Below are positions 1 to 10,703 of a DNA stretch of 64,000 nucleotides, one piece after another (within the stretch, counting starts at the first letter, position 1; each line of letters begins with the position of its first letter). The DNA lies in contig NZ_JAIQXX010000007.1 in the NCBI RefSeq assembly GCF_021887715.1, positions 62,001 through 126,000 on the forward strand. Reading direction: 5' to 3'. A model generated the notes under the pieces. That model was given only the letters and a program-made list of their open reading frames with translations. It was not told the origin of the DNA and made no database searches. Source of the stretch: Winogradskyella immobilis. GTDB lineage: Bacteria > Bacteroidota > Bacteroidia > Flavobacteriales > Flavobacteriaceae. A program made the translations under genes and the position numbers.

Positions 1-1
1 T

Positions 2-877
2 GAGTACTCAGGCATTCTAACTCGTGTTTTTGTAAAGAAAGGGCAACATGTTACTAAAGGCCAAAAATTAGCACAAATCGATGATGGAGGTTTAAGTCAA
101 CAATTAGCGCAAGTTAAAATACAAGCCGATTTAGCCAAAACAACTTTTGAACGCCAAGAGCGCCTATGGAATCAAAAAATTGGAAGTGAGATTCAGTATT
201 TACAAACCAAATCTAATTACGAGGGGCAAATACAGGTCGTAAATCAAATTCAACAACAGATTAGTAAAACTATTGTTAGAGCACCATTTACTGGTACAAT
301 TGATGATATCATTACTGAACAAGGAAGTGTTGTTGGTGCTGGTCAATCACAATTAATGCGTATTGTAAACTTAGACAATATGTATATAGAAACTGATGTC
401 CCTGAACGCTATATCTCAAATGTTACAAAAGATAAGAATGTAAAAGTAGAATTTCCAATCTTAGGCAAAAAGATGAATGCTAAAGTACGTCAAGCTGGTA
501 ATTTTATAAACCCTTCCAATCGCACCTTCAAAGTAGAAATTGGTGTCCCAAATAAAGATAGAAGTATTAAACCAAATCTTACAGCACGATTAAAAATTAA
601 TGATTATACTAATGAAAAAGCACTTTTAATTCCGCAAAGTATTATTTCTGAAAATGCTGAAGGCGAACAGTATATATATATTATTTCGGATAAAAATTCT
701 GAAAATGAAGGTACTGCTAAACGTCAAATAATTACAACTGGTAAAACACAAGGTGATGTTATTGAAGTATTAAGTGGATTAGAAAATAATGTTGAAATTA
801 TTGAAGAAGGTGCTCGTAGTGTAAGAGACGGACAAACTGTTGAAGTAATTAACTATAACGAAGTTGACGATGAGTAA
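2..877 (+). CDS. RND efflux periplasmic adaptor (HlyD/MFP family), 5' partial
   Basis: The reading frame is open from the left edge, so the N-terminus lies outside the window; 291 residues are visible. They begin in a biotinyl-lipoyl-like domain (GILTRVFVKKGQHVTKGQ), pass through a helical hairpin rich in Gln/Lys, return to the second lipoyl half (IVRAPFTGTIDD) and end in beta-barrel and membrane-proximal domains. This is the usual order for the periplasmic adaptor that links an inner-membrane RND pump to a TolC-like channel. The stop overlaps the start of the permease by 8 bases, so the two are translationally coupled. A TolC-like gene is expected upstream but cannot be seen. Substrate is unknown. 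Confidence 0.9.
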   Translation, partial: EYSGILTRVFVKKGQHVTKGQKLAQIDDGGLSQQLAQVKIQADLAKTTFERQERLWNQKIGSEIQYLQTKSNYEGQIQVVNQIQQQISKTIVRAPFTGTIDDIITEQGSVVGAGQSQLMRIVNLDNMYIETDVPERYISNVTKDKNVKVEFPILGKKMNAKVRQAGNFINPSNRTFKVEIGVPNKDRSIKPNLTARLKINDYTNEKALLIPQSIISENAEGEQYIYIISDKNSENEGTAKRQIITTGKTQGDVIEVLSGLENNVEIIEEGARSVRDGQTVEVINYNEVDDE

Positions 878-3800
878 AAAAAACAAAATAAACGTCGATA
901 AAGAATTCGCATTATCATCATGGGCAATTGGAAACAAGACCACCATGTATGTGCTTATTCTATTGTTCTTTTTCTTAGGTATCTCTGCTTTTTTTAGTAT
1001 GCCTCGCGAAAATTTCCCCGAAGTCAACGAAACTAAAATATATGTGAGTACTGTTTTTCCGGGAAACACTGCCGAAGACATTGAAAAACTTATCTCTGAC
1101 CCGTTAGAAGACAAACTAAAAACGGTAAGTAATTTGGTAGAGTTAACCTCAACCTCGCAGGAAGATTATTCGATTTTAGTTGTAGAATTTGATGAAAATA
1201 TTACGGTTGAACAAGCCAAACAAAAGGTGAAAGATGAAATTGATTCTGAAACTTCAAGTGAAGATTGGCCTACATTTAATGGTGCAAAAGTAGAGCCTAA
1301 TGTTTTTGAATTGAGTCTTTCTGAAGAAATGCCAATTTTAAATATTAATATTTCTGGAGATTATACAGTTGAAAAATTAAAAGAATATGCCGAATATCTT
1401 CAAGATGAAATTGAAGATTTACCAGAAATTAAAAAGGCAGATATTCGTGGTGCACAAGACCGCGAGGTTGAAGTTGAAGTTGACATCTATAAAATGATGG
1501 CAGCAAAAGTGACCTTCAATGATATTTTGGGAGCTATTGGTAACGGAAACGTCACACAATCTGCAGGTAATTTAAAAGCCAGCGGACAACGACGTACCAT
1601 TAGAATTATTGGTGAAATTACTAAACCTTCAGAATTAGAAAACTTTGTAGTTAAGTCAGAAAACGGAAATGCCATTTACTTAAAAGACGTTGCAAAAATC
1701 TCTTTTCATGAAGAAGATAAAACCACGTTTGCACGCAAATCTGGGAAACCTGTAGTGATGCTCGACGTAAAAAAACGAGCAGGAAAAAACATGGTTGCGG
1801 CTGCAGAGCAAATTCAAACTATTGTAAAAAACGCAATTGAAAATGAATTTCCACAAGATTTAGAAGTGTCTATTACCAACGACCAATCTTCGGTAACAAT
1901 CGGTCAAGTTGATGATTTGGTAAACAACATCATCTTTGGTGTTATTCTCGTGGTAACGGTTTTAATGTTTTTTTTAGGATTTAAAAATGCCTTATTCGTA
2001 GGTTTTGCCATACCAATGTCCATGTTTATGTCTTTAATGATTTTAAATCTTATTGGCTATAGTTTAAACACCATGGTGCTTTTTGGACTTATTATGGGTC
2101 TAGGAATGTTAGTAGATAATGGTATCGTGGTTGTAGAGAATGTGTACCGCTTAATAGAAGAAGAAGGTTTATCTCGTCTCGAAGCTGCAAAAAAAGGTAT
2201 TGGTGAAATTGCATTTCCTATTATTATTTCCACATTAACAACCGTAGCCGCCTTTGTTCCGTTAGCATTTTGGCCAGGTATCATGGGAGAATTTATGAAG
2301 ATTTTACCAATAACATTGTCTATAGTTTTAGGCTCTTCATTATTTGTCGCTATCTTTTTTAATTCAGTTTTAGTGTCACAGTTTATGAAGATTGAAGACA
2401 AAGAAATGCCATTAAAACAAATCATAAAAACCACTATTATTGTTGCTGTAATTGGCCTGCTAATTCTACTTTTTGGAGGTGCCTATCGTGGTTTAGGAAC
2501 AGTAATGATTTTTACAGCTCTTATGCTTTGGGCGTACCGTTTCTTTATCAGAAAATGGGCGAATAATTTCCAAAATAAATCTTTAGTGAAATTAGAAAAT
2601 TGGTATGAGCGTATGCTTACTGGCGCATTATCTAAAAAGCGTCCTTATACCTTAAGCATTATCACATTCTTTTTACTCATTGGAGCATTTATAGCGTTTG
2701 GCGCTTCTGTTGGAATGCAGCGTACCAAAATTGAATTTTTCCCAGACAATAAGCCAAATCAAATTATTGTTTATATCGAATATCCTGAAGGTACGGCAAT
2801 CGAAAAAACCAACGCCATTACCAAGCAGGTTGAAAATCGGGTTTACGATGTCATTAACCAAAATCAGTATATCGATGATGGCAAAAATTTCTTAGTAGAA
2901 AGTGCAGTTTCTCAAGTTGGCGAAGGTGCAGGAAATCCACAAACCGATGGTGGCTCTAATGCCGAAATGCCACATAAAGCAAAAATTACAGCCTCAATGC
3001 GAGAGTATAAATACCGTCGTGGTGAAGACTCTGAAATTTTAAGGCAAAAAGTACAAGAAGCTTTAGTTGGTATTTATCCTGGTGTTTTAATTTCTGTCGA
3101 AAAAGATGCTGCTGGCCCGCCTGCTGGTCCGCCAATCAATATCGAAATTGAAGGCAAAGATTACAATGAATTAATTGCCACAGCCGAAAAAATGCAAGAA
3201 TTCATAAACTCAAAAAATATTTCTGGTATTGATGAACTTAAGATAGATGTAAACAAAGACAAGCCAACCATGCAGGTAGAAATCGACCGTGAAAAAGCGG
3301 GTGAACTTGGCATAAGTGCGCTTCAAATTGGTAACCAATTGCGTAATTCTATCTTTGGTTCTAAAGCCGGTATTTATAAAGAAAATGGCGATGATTTTGA
3401 TATTTACGTCAGATTTAATCAGAATTTAAGATACAACACCAGTGCTTTATTTAATCAGAATATTACGTTTAGAGATAACACAGGTAATCTCAAAGAAATT
3501 CCCTTGTCTGTTGTAGCAAAGCAGAAAAATAATTCTGGTTTTAGCGCTATTAAGCATAAAGATACTAAGCGTGTTGTAACACTATATTCGGCTTTAACAC
3601 CTGGTGAAACAGATGCAGGAGCTGTTGTTGCAAAAATTCAGAATGAAATGGAAAGTTTTAAAGACTTACCATCTGATATTAAAATTGATTATACAGGTCA
3701 AATCGAAGAACAAAATAAACAAATGTTGTTTTTAATGGGAGCATTTTTCACTGGACTTGGGCTTATTTTCTTCATACTTATTTTTCAATTTAATTCTATT

Positions 3801-4388
3801 TCAAAACCAACAATTATAATGCTTGCTATCTTTTTAAGTTTAATTGGTGTGTTTGGCGGGATAGTTATTTCGGGAAGCTCTTTCGTGATTATGATGACAA
3901 TGGTTGGTATTATTTCATTGGCTGGTATTGTAGTAAATAATGGTGTGGTACTTTTAGATTACACCCAACTATTAATAGACCGAAAGAAGAATGAACTCGG
4001 TTTAGAAAAAGGAGATTACCTCAGTCCTGAAGACTTATTTAGTGCCATTGTAAAAGCCGGAAAAGCACGTTTACGACCTGTGCTTTTAACCGCAATCACT
4101 ACCATTTTAGGATTAATTCCTTTAGCCATTGGTTTAAACATTAACTTCTTTACACTTTTCGCAGACTTTAACCCTAACATTTATATGGGTGGCGATAATG
4201 TAATTTTTTGGGGACCATTAGCGTGGACCGTAATTTATGGCCTATTAATCGCAACATTCTTAACACTGATTGTTGTTCCTACATTATTTTTATTGATCAC
4301 AAAGTTTAAAATGTGGTTAAAATATAGATCTAATGAAACTGAAGCTGAAGTTATTCCTGAAAAGATTATTCTTAATATAGACAAGTAA
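870..4388 (+). CDS. RND efflux transporter permease (AcrB/HAE family)
   Basis: A 1172-residue inner-membrane proton-driven efflux pump. The N-terminal helix is followed by the porter motif SMPRENFPEVNETKIYV. There are two large periplasmic loops and two six-helix bundles. The TM4 motif reads LVDNGIVVVENV, keeping the first of AcrB's Asp pair and replacing the second by Asn; TM10 reads VVNNGVVLLDY with no AcrB-type Lys. Both differences are as I recall in SwrC-like members. I start at ATG 870, which overlaps the adaptor stop, instead of the in-frame TTG six bases earlier. Somewhat longer than AcrB (about 1050 residues) because of an extra segment near residues 515-560. Substrate range unknown. 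Confidence 0.93.
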   Translation: MSKKNKINVDKEFALSSWAIGNKTTMYVLILLFFFLGISAFFSMPRENFPEVNETKIYVSTVFPGNTAEDIEKLISDPLEDKLKTVSNLVELTSTSQEDYSILVVEFDENITVEQAKQKVKDEIDSETSSEDWPTFNGAKVEPNVFELSLSEEMPILNINISGDYTVEKLKEYAEYLQDEIEDLPEIKKADIRGAQDREVEVEVDIYKMMAAKVTFNDILGAIGNGNVTQSAGNLKASGQRRTIRIIGEITKPSELENFVVKSENGNAIYLKDVAKISFHEEDKTTFARKSGKPVVMLDVKKRAGKNMVAAAEQIQTIVKNAIENEFPQDLEVSITNDQSSVTIGQVDDLVNNIIFGVILVVTVLMFFLGFKNALFVGFAIPMSMFMSLMILNLIGYSLNTMVLFGLIMGLGMLVDNGIVVVENVYRLIEEEGLSRLEAAKKGIGEIAFPIIISTLTTVAAFVPLAFWPGIMGEFMKILPITLSIVLGSSLFVAIFFNSVLVSQFMKIEDKEMPLKQIIKTTIIVAVIGLLILLFGGAYRGLGTVMIFTALMLWAYRFFIRKWANNFQNKSLVKLENWYERMLTGALSKKRPYTLSIITFFLLIGAFIAFGASVGMQRTKIEFFPDNKPNQIIVYIEYPEGTAIEKTNAITKQVENRVYDVINQNQYIDDGKNFLVESAVSQVGEGAGNPQTDGGSNAEMPHKAKITASMREYKYRRGEDSEILRQKVQEALVGIYPGVLISVEKDAAGPPAGPPINIEIEGKDYNELIATAEKMQEFINSKNISGIDELKIDVNKDKPTMQVEIDREKAGELGISALQIGNQLRNSIFGSKAGIYKENGDDFDIYVRFNQNLRYNTSALFNQNITFRDNTGNLKEIPLSVVAKQKNNSGFSAIKHKDTKRVVTLYSALTPGETDAGAVVAKIQNEMESFKDLPSDIKIDYTGQIEEQNKQMLFLMGAFFTGLGLIFFILIFQFNSISKPTIIMLAIFLSLIGVFGGIVISGSSFVIMMTMVGIISLAGIVVNNGVVLLDYTQLLIDRKKNELGLEKGDYLSPEDLFSAIVKAGKARLRPVLLTAITTILGLIPLAIGLNINFFTLFADFNPNIYMGGDNVIFWGPLAWTVIYGLLIATFLTLIVVPTLFLLITKFKMWLKYRSNETEAEVIPEKIILNIDK

Positions 4389-4397
4389 TTATAAAAA

Positions 4398-4425
4398 AAG
4401 AGCCTCAATTGAGGCTCTTCTTATT
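4398..4425. terminator. Bidirectional Rho-independent terminator
   Basis: A perfect 9-bp stem (AAGAGCCTC / GAGGCTCTT) with an AATT loop, A-rich on the left and T-rich on the right. It sits between the convergent efflux operon and susD and can serve both. Confidence 0.88.
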
Positions 4426-4443
4426 TTGAAATTATAAAATTGG

Positions 4444-5769
4444 TTATTGTCCTTCGTTCTCTGTAAGTGGAACTGGTAAAGTATCAAAGACTTGATCTCC
4501 TGGGCGATCAATTGGCAATGTACTATTTAAATTATAACGTCTTAAATCAAACATTCTATGGTTTTCACTCCATAAAGAATAACGTCTTTGGTTTAACATT
4601 TCTGTTGTTAAATCACCTGCTGTTTGTGCGCCACTATAATCTGGTAATCCGGCAGCATTTCTAACTACATTTAAAGCGTCTTCAGCATCTTGAAGGTTAT
4701 TAGATAGAATACTTGCTTCAGCATAAATAAGGATTAACTCCTCATTTCTTATTAAATCTATAGGCGAAACATTAGTCGGGTATAACTCTGTTTGATTTGT
4801 TCCATTTAACATATCTTGACTTGTAGGATTAGAACGCACAGATGTTTTGGAAGTCACACGAGTATCACCAGCTTCTGCATCTGCAATCCAAGAATCATGA
4901 ACAATAATTTGATCACCATTATTATCCGTAATCTTAAACAAGTCATTAGTAACATCACCACTTCCTAAACTAAATACATGTTGAGGTCCTGTAGTTAAAT
5001 CTCCCATTAAATCAAAATGAGAACCATTTAATGCTGTTAGTGTTGCTTGTGCATTTCCATCATACAGATATGCTGTAGCTGCAACTGCTCTATTAAATTG
5101 CGCAAAAGTAGATGGTGAATCAAAACCTGAAAAACCAGCTAAACTGAACGCAAAATCACTACCTGCGCTATTAAGATCTGATAAACCATCTTCTAACATT
5201 GCTATAACTTGGTCTAAAGCTGCATCAAAATCTAAAATTGGTCCTAAATTATCTGGGTCTGCAACATCTATTCTAGCCCTATTGTATGATTTTAAAACAT
5301 CTATAAGCTCATGAGCAATTATAGTTTTTGCAAATCCACTATAGCCTGCACGTTGTTGATCTGTTATAGATGTTGTATTATCTATAGCATCTAATATAAG
5401 ATTAGCGTTTTTAATGGCTCTATAACGTCCAGCCCATGGAGCTGTTGAATAAAATGAATTATTATCTAACATCGCTCCGTTTGCACCTAATAAATCATTA
5501 GTGTTTCTAGGGTCAGCATCAAATAAATACAATTCTCTACCCATAGTACCCGAACCTGTTGTTTGTATCGCAATACCATTTCTCATAGTTGATTCTACAC
5601 CAACAACTAAATTATTTAATTGATTGATGGAAGCCCCTGTTAATACACCTTCAAGACTTGGTCTATTAGGATCAACTTGGTCATCAAAACTACACGATAC
5701 CAAACTAAAAATAAGGACGGTCGCAAATAGCATTTTCAAATATGCTTTATTTATTATATATTTTTTCAT
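4444..5769 (-). CDS. SusD/RagB-family nutrient-binding outer-membrane lipoprotein
   Basis: 441 residues. The signal peptide ends in a lipobox (SLVSC) followed by acidic residues (SFDDQ), consistent with surface display in Flavobacteriia. The body is alpha-helical with the SusD C-terminal pattern (RNEELILIYAEASILSNN, LNQRRYSLWSENHRMFDLRR). SusD proteins form the lid over a SusC barrel and capture the substrate. It lies 12 bases downstream of susC in the same orientation. No glycoside hydrolase, sulfatase or peptidase adjoins the pair, so the imported nutrient cannot be inferred. Confidence 0.93.
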   Translation of the reverse strand: MKKYIINKAYLKMLFATVLIFSLVSCSFDDQVDPNRPSLEGVLTGASINQLNNLVVGVESTMRNGIAIQTTGSGTMGRELYLFDADPRNTNDLLGANGAMLDNNSFYSTAPWAGRYRAIKNANLILDAIDNTTSITDQQRAGYSGFAKTIIAHELIDVLKSYNRARIDVADPDNLGPILDFDAALDQVIAMLEDGLSDLNSAGSDFAFSLAGFSGFDSPSTFAQFNRAVAATAYLYDGNAQATLTALNGSHFDLMGDLTTGPQHVFSLGSGDVTNDLFKITDNNGDQIIVHDSWIADAEAGDTRVTSKTSVRSNPTSQDMLNGTNQTELYPTNVSPIDLIRNEELILIYAEASILSNNLQDAEDALNVVRNAAGLPDYSGAQTAGDLTTEMLNQRRYSLWSENHRMFDLRRYNLNSTLPIDRPGDQVFDTLPVPLTENEGQ

Positions 5770-5781
5770 GTCTTTATTTTT

Positions 5782-8700
5782 TTAAAAATTAACGTTTAAG
5801 TGAAAATAAAATTGCTTAGCACTTGGGAACGGCGTTACTTCTATTCCACTAGATAAACCAGAGCCACCATTAACAGAAGTTTCAGGGTCATAACTTGTAT
5901 AATCTGTAATTGTAAATAAATTACGTGCTGACAAACCTAATTTTACTCCACTAATATCTTTTCCTAACCAACTATAAGCACTCTCTGGAAGCCTATAGTA
6001 AGTAGCTAATTCTCTTAATCTTAAATAACCTGCAGGCTCCACAAAACGTGTTGCTACAAAACCTAAAGCGGTTCTGTCTTGTCCTGCTTGGGTATCTAAG
6101 TCAGGTGTTAAACCACCCAAATCAGACAATAAACGAGATAAGTTTAAGTTGTCTCCTCCACTTTTCCAATGTAGTAAAAATGATATGTCCCAATTTTTAA
6201 ATAATGTAAATGAATTATTAAATGACATTTGAAAATCAGGTTCAACATCTCCAACACGTGTCGGAGTTCCATCAATATTACCTACAAGTTGTGTTACAGG
6301 TGAACCTTCTTCTATAAAGAATGTTCCTAAACCAAGTCCAAAACCAGCTCCTGGTTGTGGAAATGCCGGAACCTCTAAACGTGTTACTTCTGATCGGTTA
6401 AACCAGAATTGAATTCCTGTATTCCAATAAAAATTATCATTATTAAAAGCATCAAATCGTACTGCTGCTTCTAAACCATAATTTTCTAAATCTGCCAGGT
6501 TAGTAGTTTCCGTACCAAAACCTGAAGACGTTGGTAGTGTTCTACTTAAAATTAAATCGTTTACATCTCTGTTATAATAAGTTAACTCTACATTAAATCT
6601 ATCGAATAAACGTGCATCAATACCAACTTCAAATTCCTGAGACGTTTCTGGGTCAATATTAGCATCACCTCGCAATGCAGAAATTGAAGAACCTCCATTA
6701 GAACCAATAGAAACTTGGTTTAAACTTGTAAAAGCTGAACCAAATGCTGCAGATGAGCCTGTTTCACCATATGCAGTTCTAAATTTTAATTGATTAATTG
6801 CGTTGCTATCCCAAAAATCAAAATTATGCAAATTCACAGCTAAAGAGGCTTTTGGAAAACCAAAGTATTCGTCAGGGTCACCATTTAGTGTTGATTTATC
6901 TCTTCTATAACCAATTGTTCCGATTAATTGATCTTTATAATTTCCTTCAACTTGTGCAAAAAACCCAAACTCTCTTACAGTAGATTCTGTTTGCTCAATT
7001 GCTTGAGCTGCACCTTGACCCAATGTTGTTTGATTAGGAATTAACTGTGTTGCTTGATTAAATATAATTGAGGCTTGTTGCTCTAAATAAGATATACCTC
7101 CTTGGGTTGTTAATGCTAAATCATCATTTAATAGACTTGTATTCCAAACTCCAATAGTTTGAAAATTATAATTTGTGAAATTATTTCTTCCAACACCAAT
7201 AAATCCATTTTGATTACCTCTCTGTGCTTGATGTGTCTCTGGGACATATACATAGGTTTCATTTGCTAAATAATCTAATCCACCATTAAAAATAACTTTT
7301 AATCTATGTTTATCCGTGTTTAGTATTTTAGTTGTTAATTTCAATCCTTGAATAAAACGATTATTACGATCAGTATTCAACGCATTATCTCTTACAAAAA
7401 TTGGATTTCCTGTATAATTTGGATTATCTGGATAGTTTCCGTTTTCATCTGGAAATTGGTTTATCCAAGGTCTTGTAAAAGATAGTGTATAACCAAAACT
7501 TAATCCTCCTTCATTTTCATTACCAGTAAAACTTCTATTAGAACTTGTTCTACTATAGCTAGAAGAAACCGAAAGGTCAAAAGTATTAGATATTTTTTGA
7601 TCTAAATTTGCTCTTATAGAGAATCTTTCAAAACCTGTACCTTGAATAATACCATCTTCATCTCTATAAGATGTTCCGACATAGTATTTTGTGTTTTCAT
7701 TTCCTCCACGAGCGCTTAAACGCGTTTCAGTAATAAATCCTTCTTCTCCATAAATTTCATCTTCATAATCAATAAGCCCACCGTTAGCTATAGCTTGATT
7801 AAATAATGGCACTTCCGCTGCTCCAAATGTAGATTCAACATTAGCAGCATTCCATTGACGTTGACCTAATGTATTAATTATGGTATTAAATCCTAAATCT
7901 TGACTAAATCTAATATTTGTTTTTCCAGATTTACCTCTCTTTGTTGTAATAATTACAACACCAGCATTAGCTCGAGTACCATAAATAGCTGCAGCGGAAG
8001 CTCCTTTTAACACTTCTATATTTTCGATATCATTAGGATCAAGGTCTGCAATTCTGTTTCCAGAATTTTCTTCATTCCCTCGATTTGCACCAGAAGCAAA
8101 ACGAAGTCCGGAAGGTATCTCTGCATTATTAACATAAACCCCATCAATAATATAGAGAGGTTGGTTATTACCGTTAATAGACGAAATCCCTCTTAAACGT
8201 AATGCAAAACCACCACCAGGTGCACCAGAGGATGCTGTGATATTAACCCCAGTTACTTTACCGTATAACGCGCCATCTAATGTAGCCTGGGCCGTTTTAC
8301 CTACTAATTGTTCTGAACTAACCGTTGAAATAGCGTTTGCCGAATTGGCTCTTTTAATGCTAGTTCCTAGTCCTGTAATTACAACTTCATCTAGCGCTGT
8401 GGCATCTTCTACCATTTCAACATTTAATGTTGTTGCAGAATCAACTGTAATTTCCTGCCTTTCATACCCTAGATATGAAAAAACTAAAACAGCTGGAAAA
8501 GTTTCTACACTAATAGAATAATTTCCATCTATATCTGTAGCTGTTCCATTTGTAGTACCCTTAACAGATACTGTTGCGCCAAGAATTGGCTCACTTGTAG
8601 CTTTATCAGTCACCTTACCTTTTATCTCCTGTGCAAATATTAAGCACGGCAAAAAAATAAATGTGAACAAAAGCCATTTAGAAAATAGTTTTTTATTCAT
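5782..8700 (-). CDS. SusC/RagA-family TonB-linked outer-membrane transporter
   Basis: 972 residues. The signal peptide (FIFLPCLIFAQ) is followed by a carboxypeptidase-D regulatory-like beta-sandwich (about 24-100, EIKGKVTDKATSEPILGATV). Next come a TonB plug with the SusC signature (LRGISSINGNNQPLYIIDGV, about 170-190) and a 22-strand barrel ending in aromatic F. First gene of a susC-susD operon. A weak -7-like element, TTAATTTG on the minus strand, lies in the 200 bp shared with the divergent aspS. No anti-sigma/ECF pair is present, so induction is probably by another route. Substrate unknown. Confidence 0.94.
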   Translation of the reverse strand: MNKKLFSKWLLFTFIFLPCLIFAQEIKGKVTDKATSEPILGATVSVKGTTNGTATDIDGNYSISVETFPAVLVFSYLGYERQEITVDSATTLNVEMVEDATALDEVVITGLGTSIKRANSANAISTVSSEQLVGKTAQATLDGALYGKVTGVNITASSGAPGGGFALRLRGISSINGNNQPLYIIDGVYVNNAEIPSGLRFASGANRGNEENSGNRIADLDPNDIENIEVLKGASAAAIYGTRANAGVVIITTKRGKSGKTNIRFSQDLGFNTIINTLGQRQWNAANVESTFGAAEVPLFNQAIANGGLIDYEDEIYGEEGFITETRLSARGGNENTKYYVGTSYRDEDGIIQGTGFERFSIRANLDQKISNTFDLSVSSSYSRTSSNRSFTGNENEGGLSFGYTLSFTRPWINQFPDENGNYPDNPNYTGNPIFVRDNALNTDRNNRFIQGLKLTTKILNTDKHRLKVIFNGGLDYLANETYVYVPETHQAQRGNQNGFIGVGRNNFTNYNFQTIGVWNTSLLNDDLALTTQGGISYLEQQASIIFNQATQLIPNQTTLGQGAAQAIEQTESTVREFGFFAQVEGNYKDQLIGTIGYRRDKSTLNGDPDEYFGFPKASLAVNLHNFDFWDSNAINQLKFRTAYGETGSSAAFGSAFTSLNQVSIGSNGGSSISALRGDANIDPETSQEFEVGIDARLFDRFNVELTYYNRDVNDLILSRTLPTSSGFGTETTNLADLENYGLEAAVRFDAFNNDNFYWNTGIQFWFNRSEVTRLEVPAFPQPGAGFGLGLGTFFIEEGSPVTQLVGNIDGTPTRVGDVEPDFQMSFNNSFTLFKNWDISFLLHWKSGGDNLNLSRLLSDLGGLTPDLDTQAGQDRTALGFVATRFVEPAGYLRLRELATYYRLPESAYSWLGKDISGVKLGLSARNLFTITDYTSYDPETSVNGGSGLSSGIEVTPFPSAKQFYFHLNVNF

Positions 8701-8865
8701 TTTATTAAAGTTAATTGATTAATTATCCCAAATTAATAAATAAAATATTAAATATTAACATAATTTAAGAGTTTATTTGTTTTTGTTGTGATAGTTGTTG
8801 TTCTATATATCAAAGGATTTCTCTGACAACCTCTTTAAATCATGCAGTTATAATTATAATAATGT

Positions 8866-8873
8866 TAAATTTG
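8866..8873 (+). promoter_or_regulatory. Bacteroidota -7 box (TAAATTTG) of aspS
   Basis: Exact TAnnTTTG match 29 nt upstream of the aspS ATG; transcription would start near 8878-8880. No clear -33 TTTG. Confidence 0.65.
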
Positions 8874-8902
8874 CAGCTTATTTATAGCCAATAAAAATTA
8901 CA

Positions 8903-10657
8903 ATGTATAGAAGTCATAATTGCGGAGAATTAAGAGCATCACAGATTAATACTGAAGTCACTTTATCTGGTTGGGTACAAGGAGTTAGAGATAAAGGATT
9001 TATGGTATATATTGATTTACGTGATCGTTATGGCATTACACAACTCTATTTTGATGAAGAGCAAACAACTAAAGACATTTTAGAAAATGCTCAGAGATTA
9101 GGTCGTGAGTTTGTCATTCAGGTCAAAGGGAAAGTACAAGAACGTGCTTCAAAAAACCCAAATATACCAACAGGAGATATTGAATTATTGGTTTCAGAAT
9201 TAACTGTTTTAAATAAAGCTACAATTCCTCCATTTACTATAGAAGATAATACTGATGGCGGTGAAGATATAAGAATGAAGTATCGGTATTTAGATATCCG
9301 TCGTAATCCTGTAAAAGACAATTTAATATTTAGAGCAAAAGTTACTCAAGAAGTAAGGAATTATTTGTCTAGCAATGGTTTTATTGAAGTTGAAACTCCA
9401 TACTTAATTAAATCAACTCCAGAAGGAGCGAGAGATTTTGTAGTTCCGTCTCGTATGAATGAAGGAGAATTTTATGCACTACCACAATCTCCTCAAACTT
9501 TTAAGCAATTGCTTATGGTTGGTGGCATGGATAAATATTTTCAGATTGTAAAATGTTTTAGAGATGAAGATTTACGTGCAGATAGACAGCCCGAATTCAC
9601 ACAGATAGATTGCGAAATGGCTTTTGTTGAGCAAGAAGATATTTTAAATGCTTTTGAAGGACTAACACGCCATTTACTAAAAAAGGTTAATAATATTGAC
9701 ATCGACAAGTTTCCTAGAATGCTTTATGATGATGCCATGCGTTTATACGGCAATGACAAACCAGACATTCGTTTTGGAATGGAATTTGGCGAGCTAAATG
9801 TAGTTGCTCAGCATAAAGACTTTAATGTTTTTAATAATGCTGAATTAGTTGTTGGTATAGCTGTCCCAGGAGGAAATTCTTATACAAGAAAAGAAATTGA
9901 CAAACTCATTGATTGGGTTAAACGGCCACAAGTTGGTGCCTTAGGTATGGTTTATTGCCGATGTAATGAAGATGGCACCTATAAATCTTCAGTAGATAAG
10001 TTTTACGACCAAGATGATTTAGCAAAATGGGCTGAAGTTACTGGAGCCAAAGCTGGTGATTTAATTTGTGTATTGTCAGGTGACACAAATAAAGTAAGAG
10101 CTCAATTAAGTGCTTTACGCATGGAATTAGCAGAACGATTAGGACTTCGTGATCCAAAAACATTTGCTCCTTTATGGGTTATTGATTTTCCGTTATTAGA
10201 ATTAGATGAAGAAACTGGACATTATCACGCCATGCATCATCCATTTACGTCTCCAAAACCTGGTCAAATAGAATTATTAGATACTAAACCTGGTGAAGTT
10301 AAAGCTAATGCATACGATTTAGTATTAAATGGAAATGAAATTGGAGGAGGTTCAATTCGTATTCACGATAAAGAAACGCAGGCCATAATGCTAAAACATC
10401 TTGGTTTTTCTGAAGAAGAAGCAAAAGCCCAATTTGGCTTTTTAATGGATGCTTTTGAGTATGGCGCACCACCACATGGTGGTATAGCTTTTGGTTTAGA
10501 CCGATTAGTTTCCATACTTGGAGGTCAAGAAACGATTAGAGATTTTATTGCATTTCCTAAAAACAATTCGGGACGTGATGTAATGATCGATGCTCCTGCA
10601 CCAATAGATGATGAACAACTCAATGAATTAAGTTTAAAACTAAATTTAAAATCATAA
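8903..10657 (+). CDS. aspS: Aspartate-tRNA ligase
   Basis: 584 residues, the usual length for bacterial AspRS. It charges tRNA-Asp in the cytoplasm. The N-terminal OB-fold anticodon-binding domain (1-105, [20 protein letters not shown]) is followed by the class II core: motif 1 around residues 150-170, motif 2 ([18 protein letters not shown]) and motif 3 ([11 protein letters not shown] near the end). The bacterial GAD insertion domain lies between motifs 2 and 3. Monocistronic, with its own -7 box and a strong terminator. Whether it is discriminating or also charges tRNA-Asn cannot be told here. Confidence 0.98.
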   Translation: MYRSHNCGELRASQINTEVTLSGWVQGVRDKGFMVYIDLRDRYGITQLYFDEEQTTKDILENAQRLGREFVIQVKGKVQERASKNPNIPTGDIELLVSELTVLNKATIPPFTIEDNTDGGEDIRMKYRYLDIRRNPVKDNLIFRAKVTQEVRNYLSSNGFIEVETPYLIKSTPEGARDFVVPSRMNEGEFYALPQSPQTFKQLLMVGGMDKYFQIVKCFRDEDLRADRQPEFTQIDCEMAFVEQEDILNAFEGLTRHLLKKVNNIDIDKFPRMLYDDAMRLYGNDKPDIRFGMEFGELNVVAQHKDFNVFNNAELVVGIAVPGGNSYTRKEIDKLIDWVKRPQVGALGMVYCRCNEDGTYKSSVDKFYDQDDLAKWAEVTGAKAGDLICVLSGDTNKVRAQLSALRMELAERLGLRDPKTFAPLWVIDFPLLELDEETGHYHAMHHPFTSPKPGQIELLDTKPGEVKANAYDLVLNGNEIGGGSIRIHDKETQAIMLKHLGFSEEEAKAQFGFLMDAFEYGAPPHGGIAFGLDRLVSILGGQETIRDFIAFPKNNSGRDVMIDAPAPIDDEQLNELSLKLNLKS

Positions 10658-10661
10658 TTAA

Positions 10662-10690
10662 AAAAAATCCTGCAATTAGCAGGATTTTTT
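10662..10690 (+). terminator. Terminator of aspS
   Basis: An 11-bp stem (AAAAATCCTGC / GCAGGATTTTT) with a 5-nt loop and a T-run, 5 nt after the aspS stop. The T-run continues into the ClC leader. Confidence 0.92.
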
Positions 10691-10703
10691 ATTAGTTTTA
10701 AAT

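Noticed and set aside
779-1114. Minus-strand ORFs inside the efflux, SusC, TonB-receptor, dxs and protease genes
   Set aside because: They shadow long, clearly homologous genes and show no signal peptide, family motif or promoter of their own.
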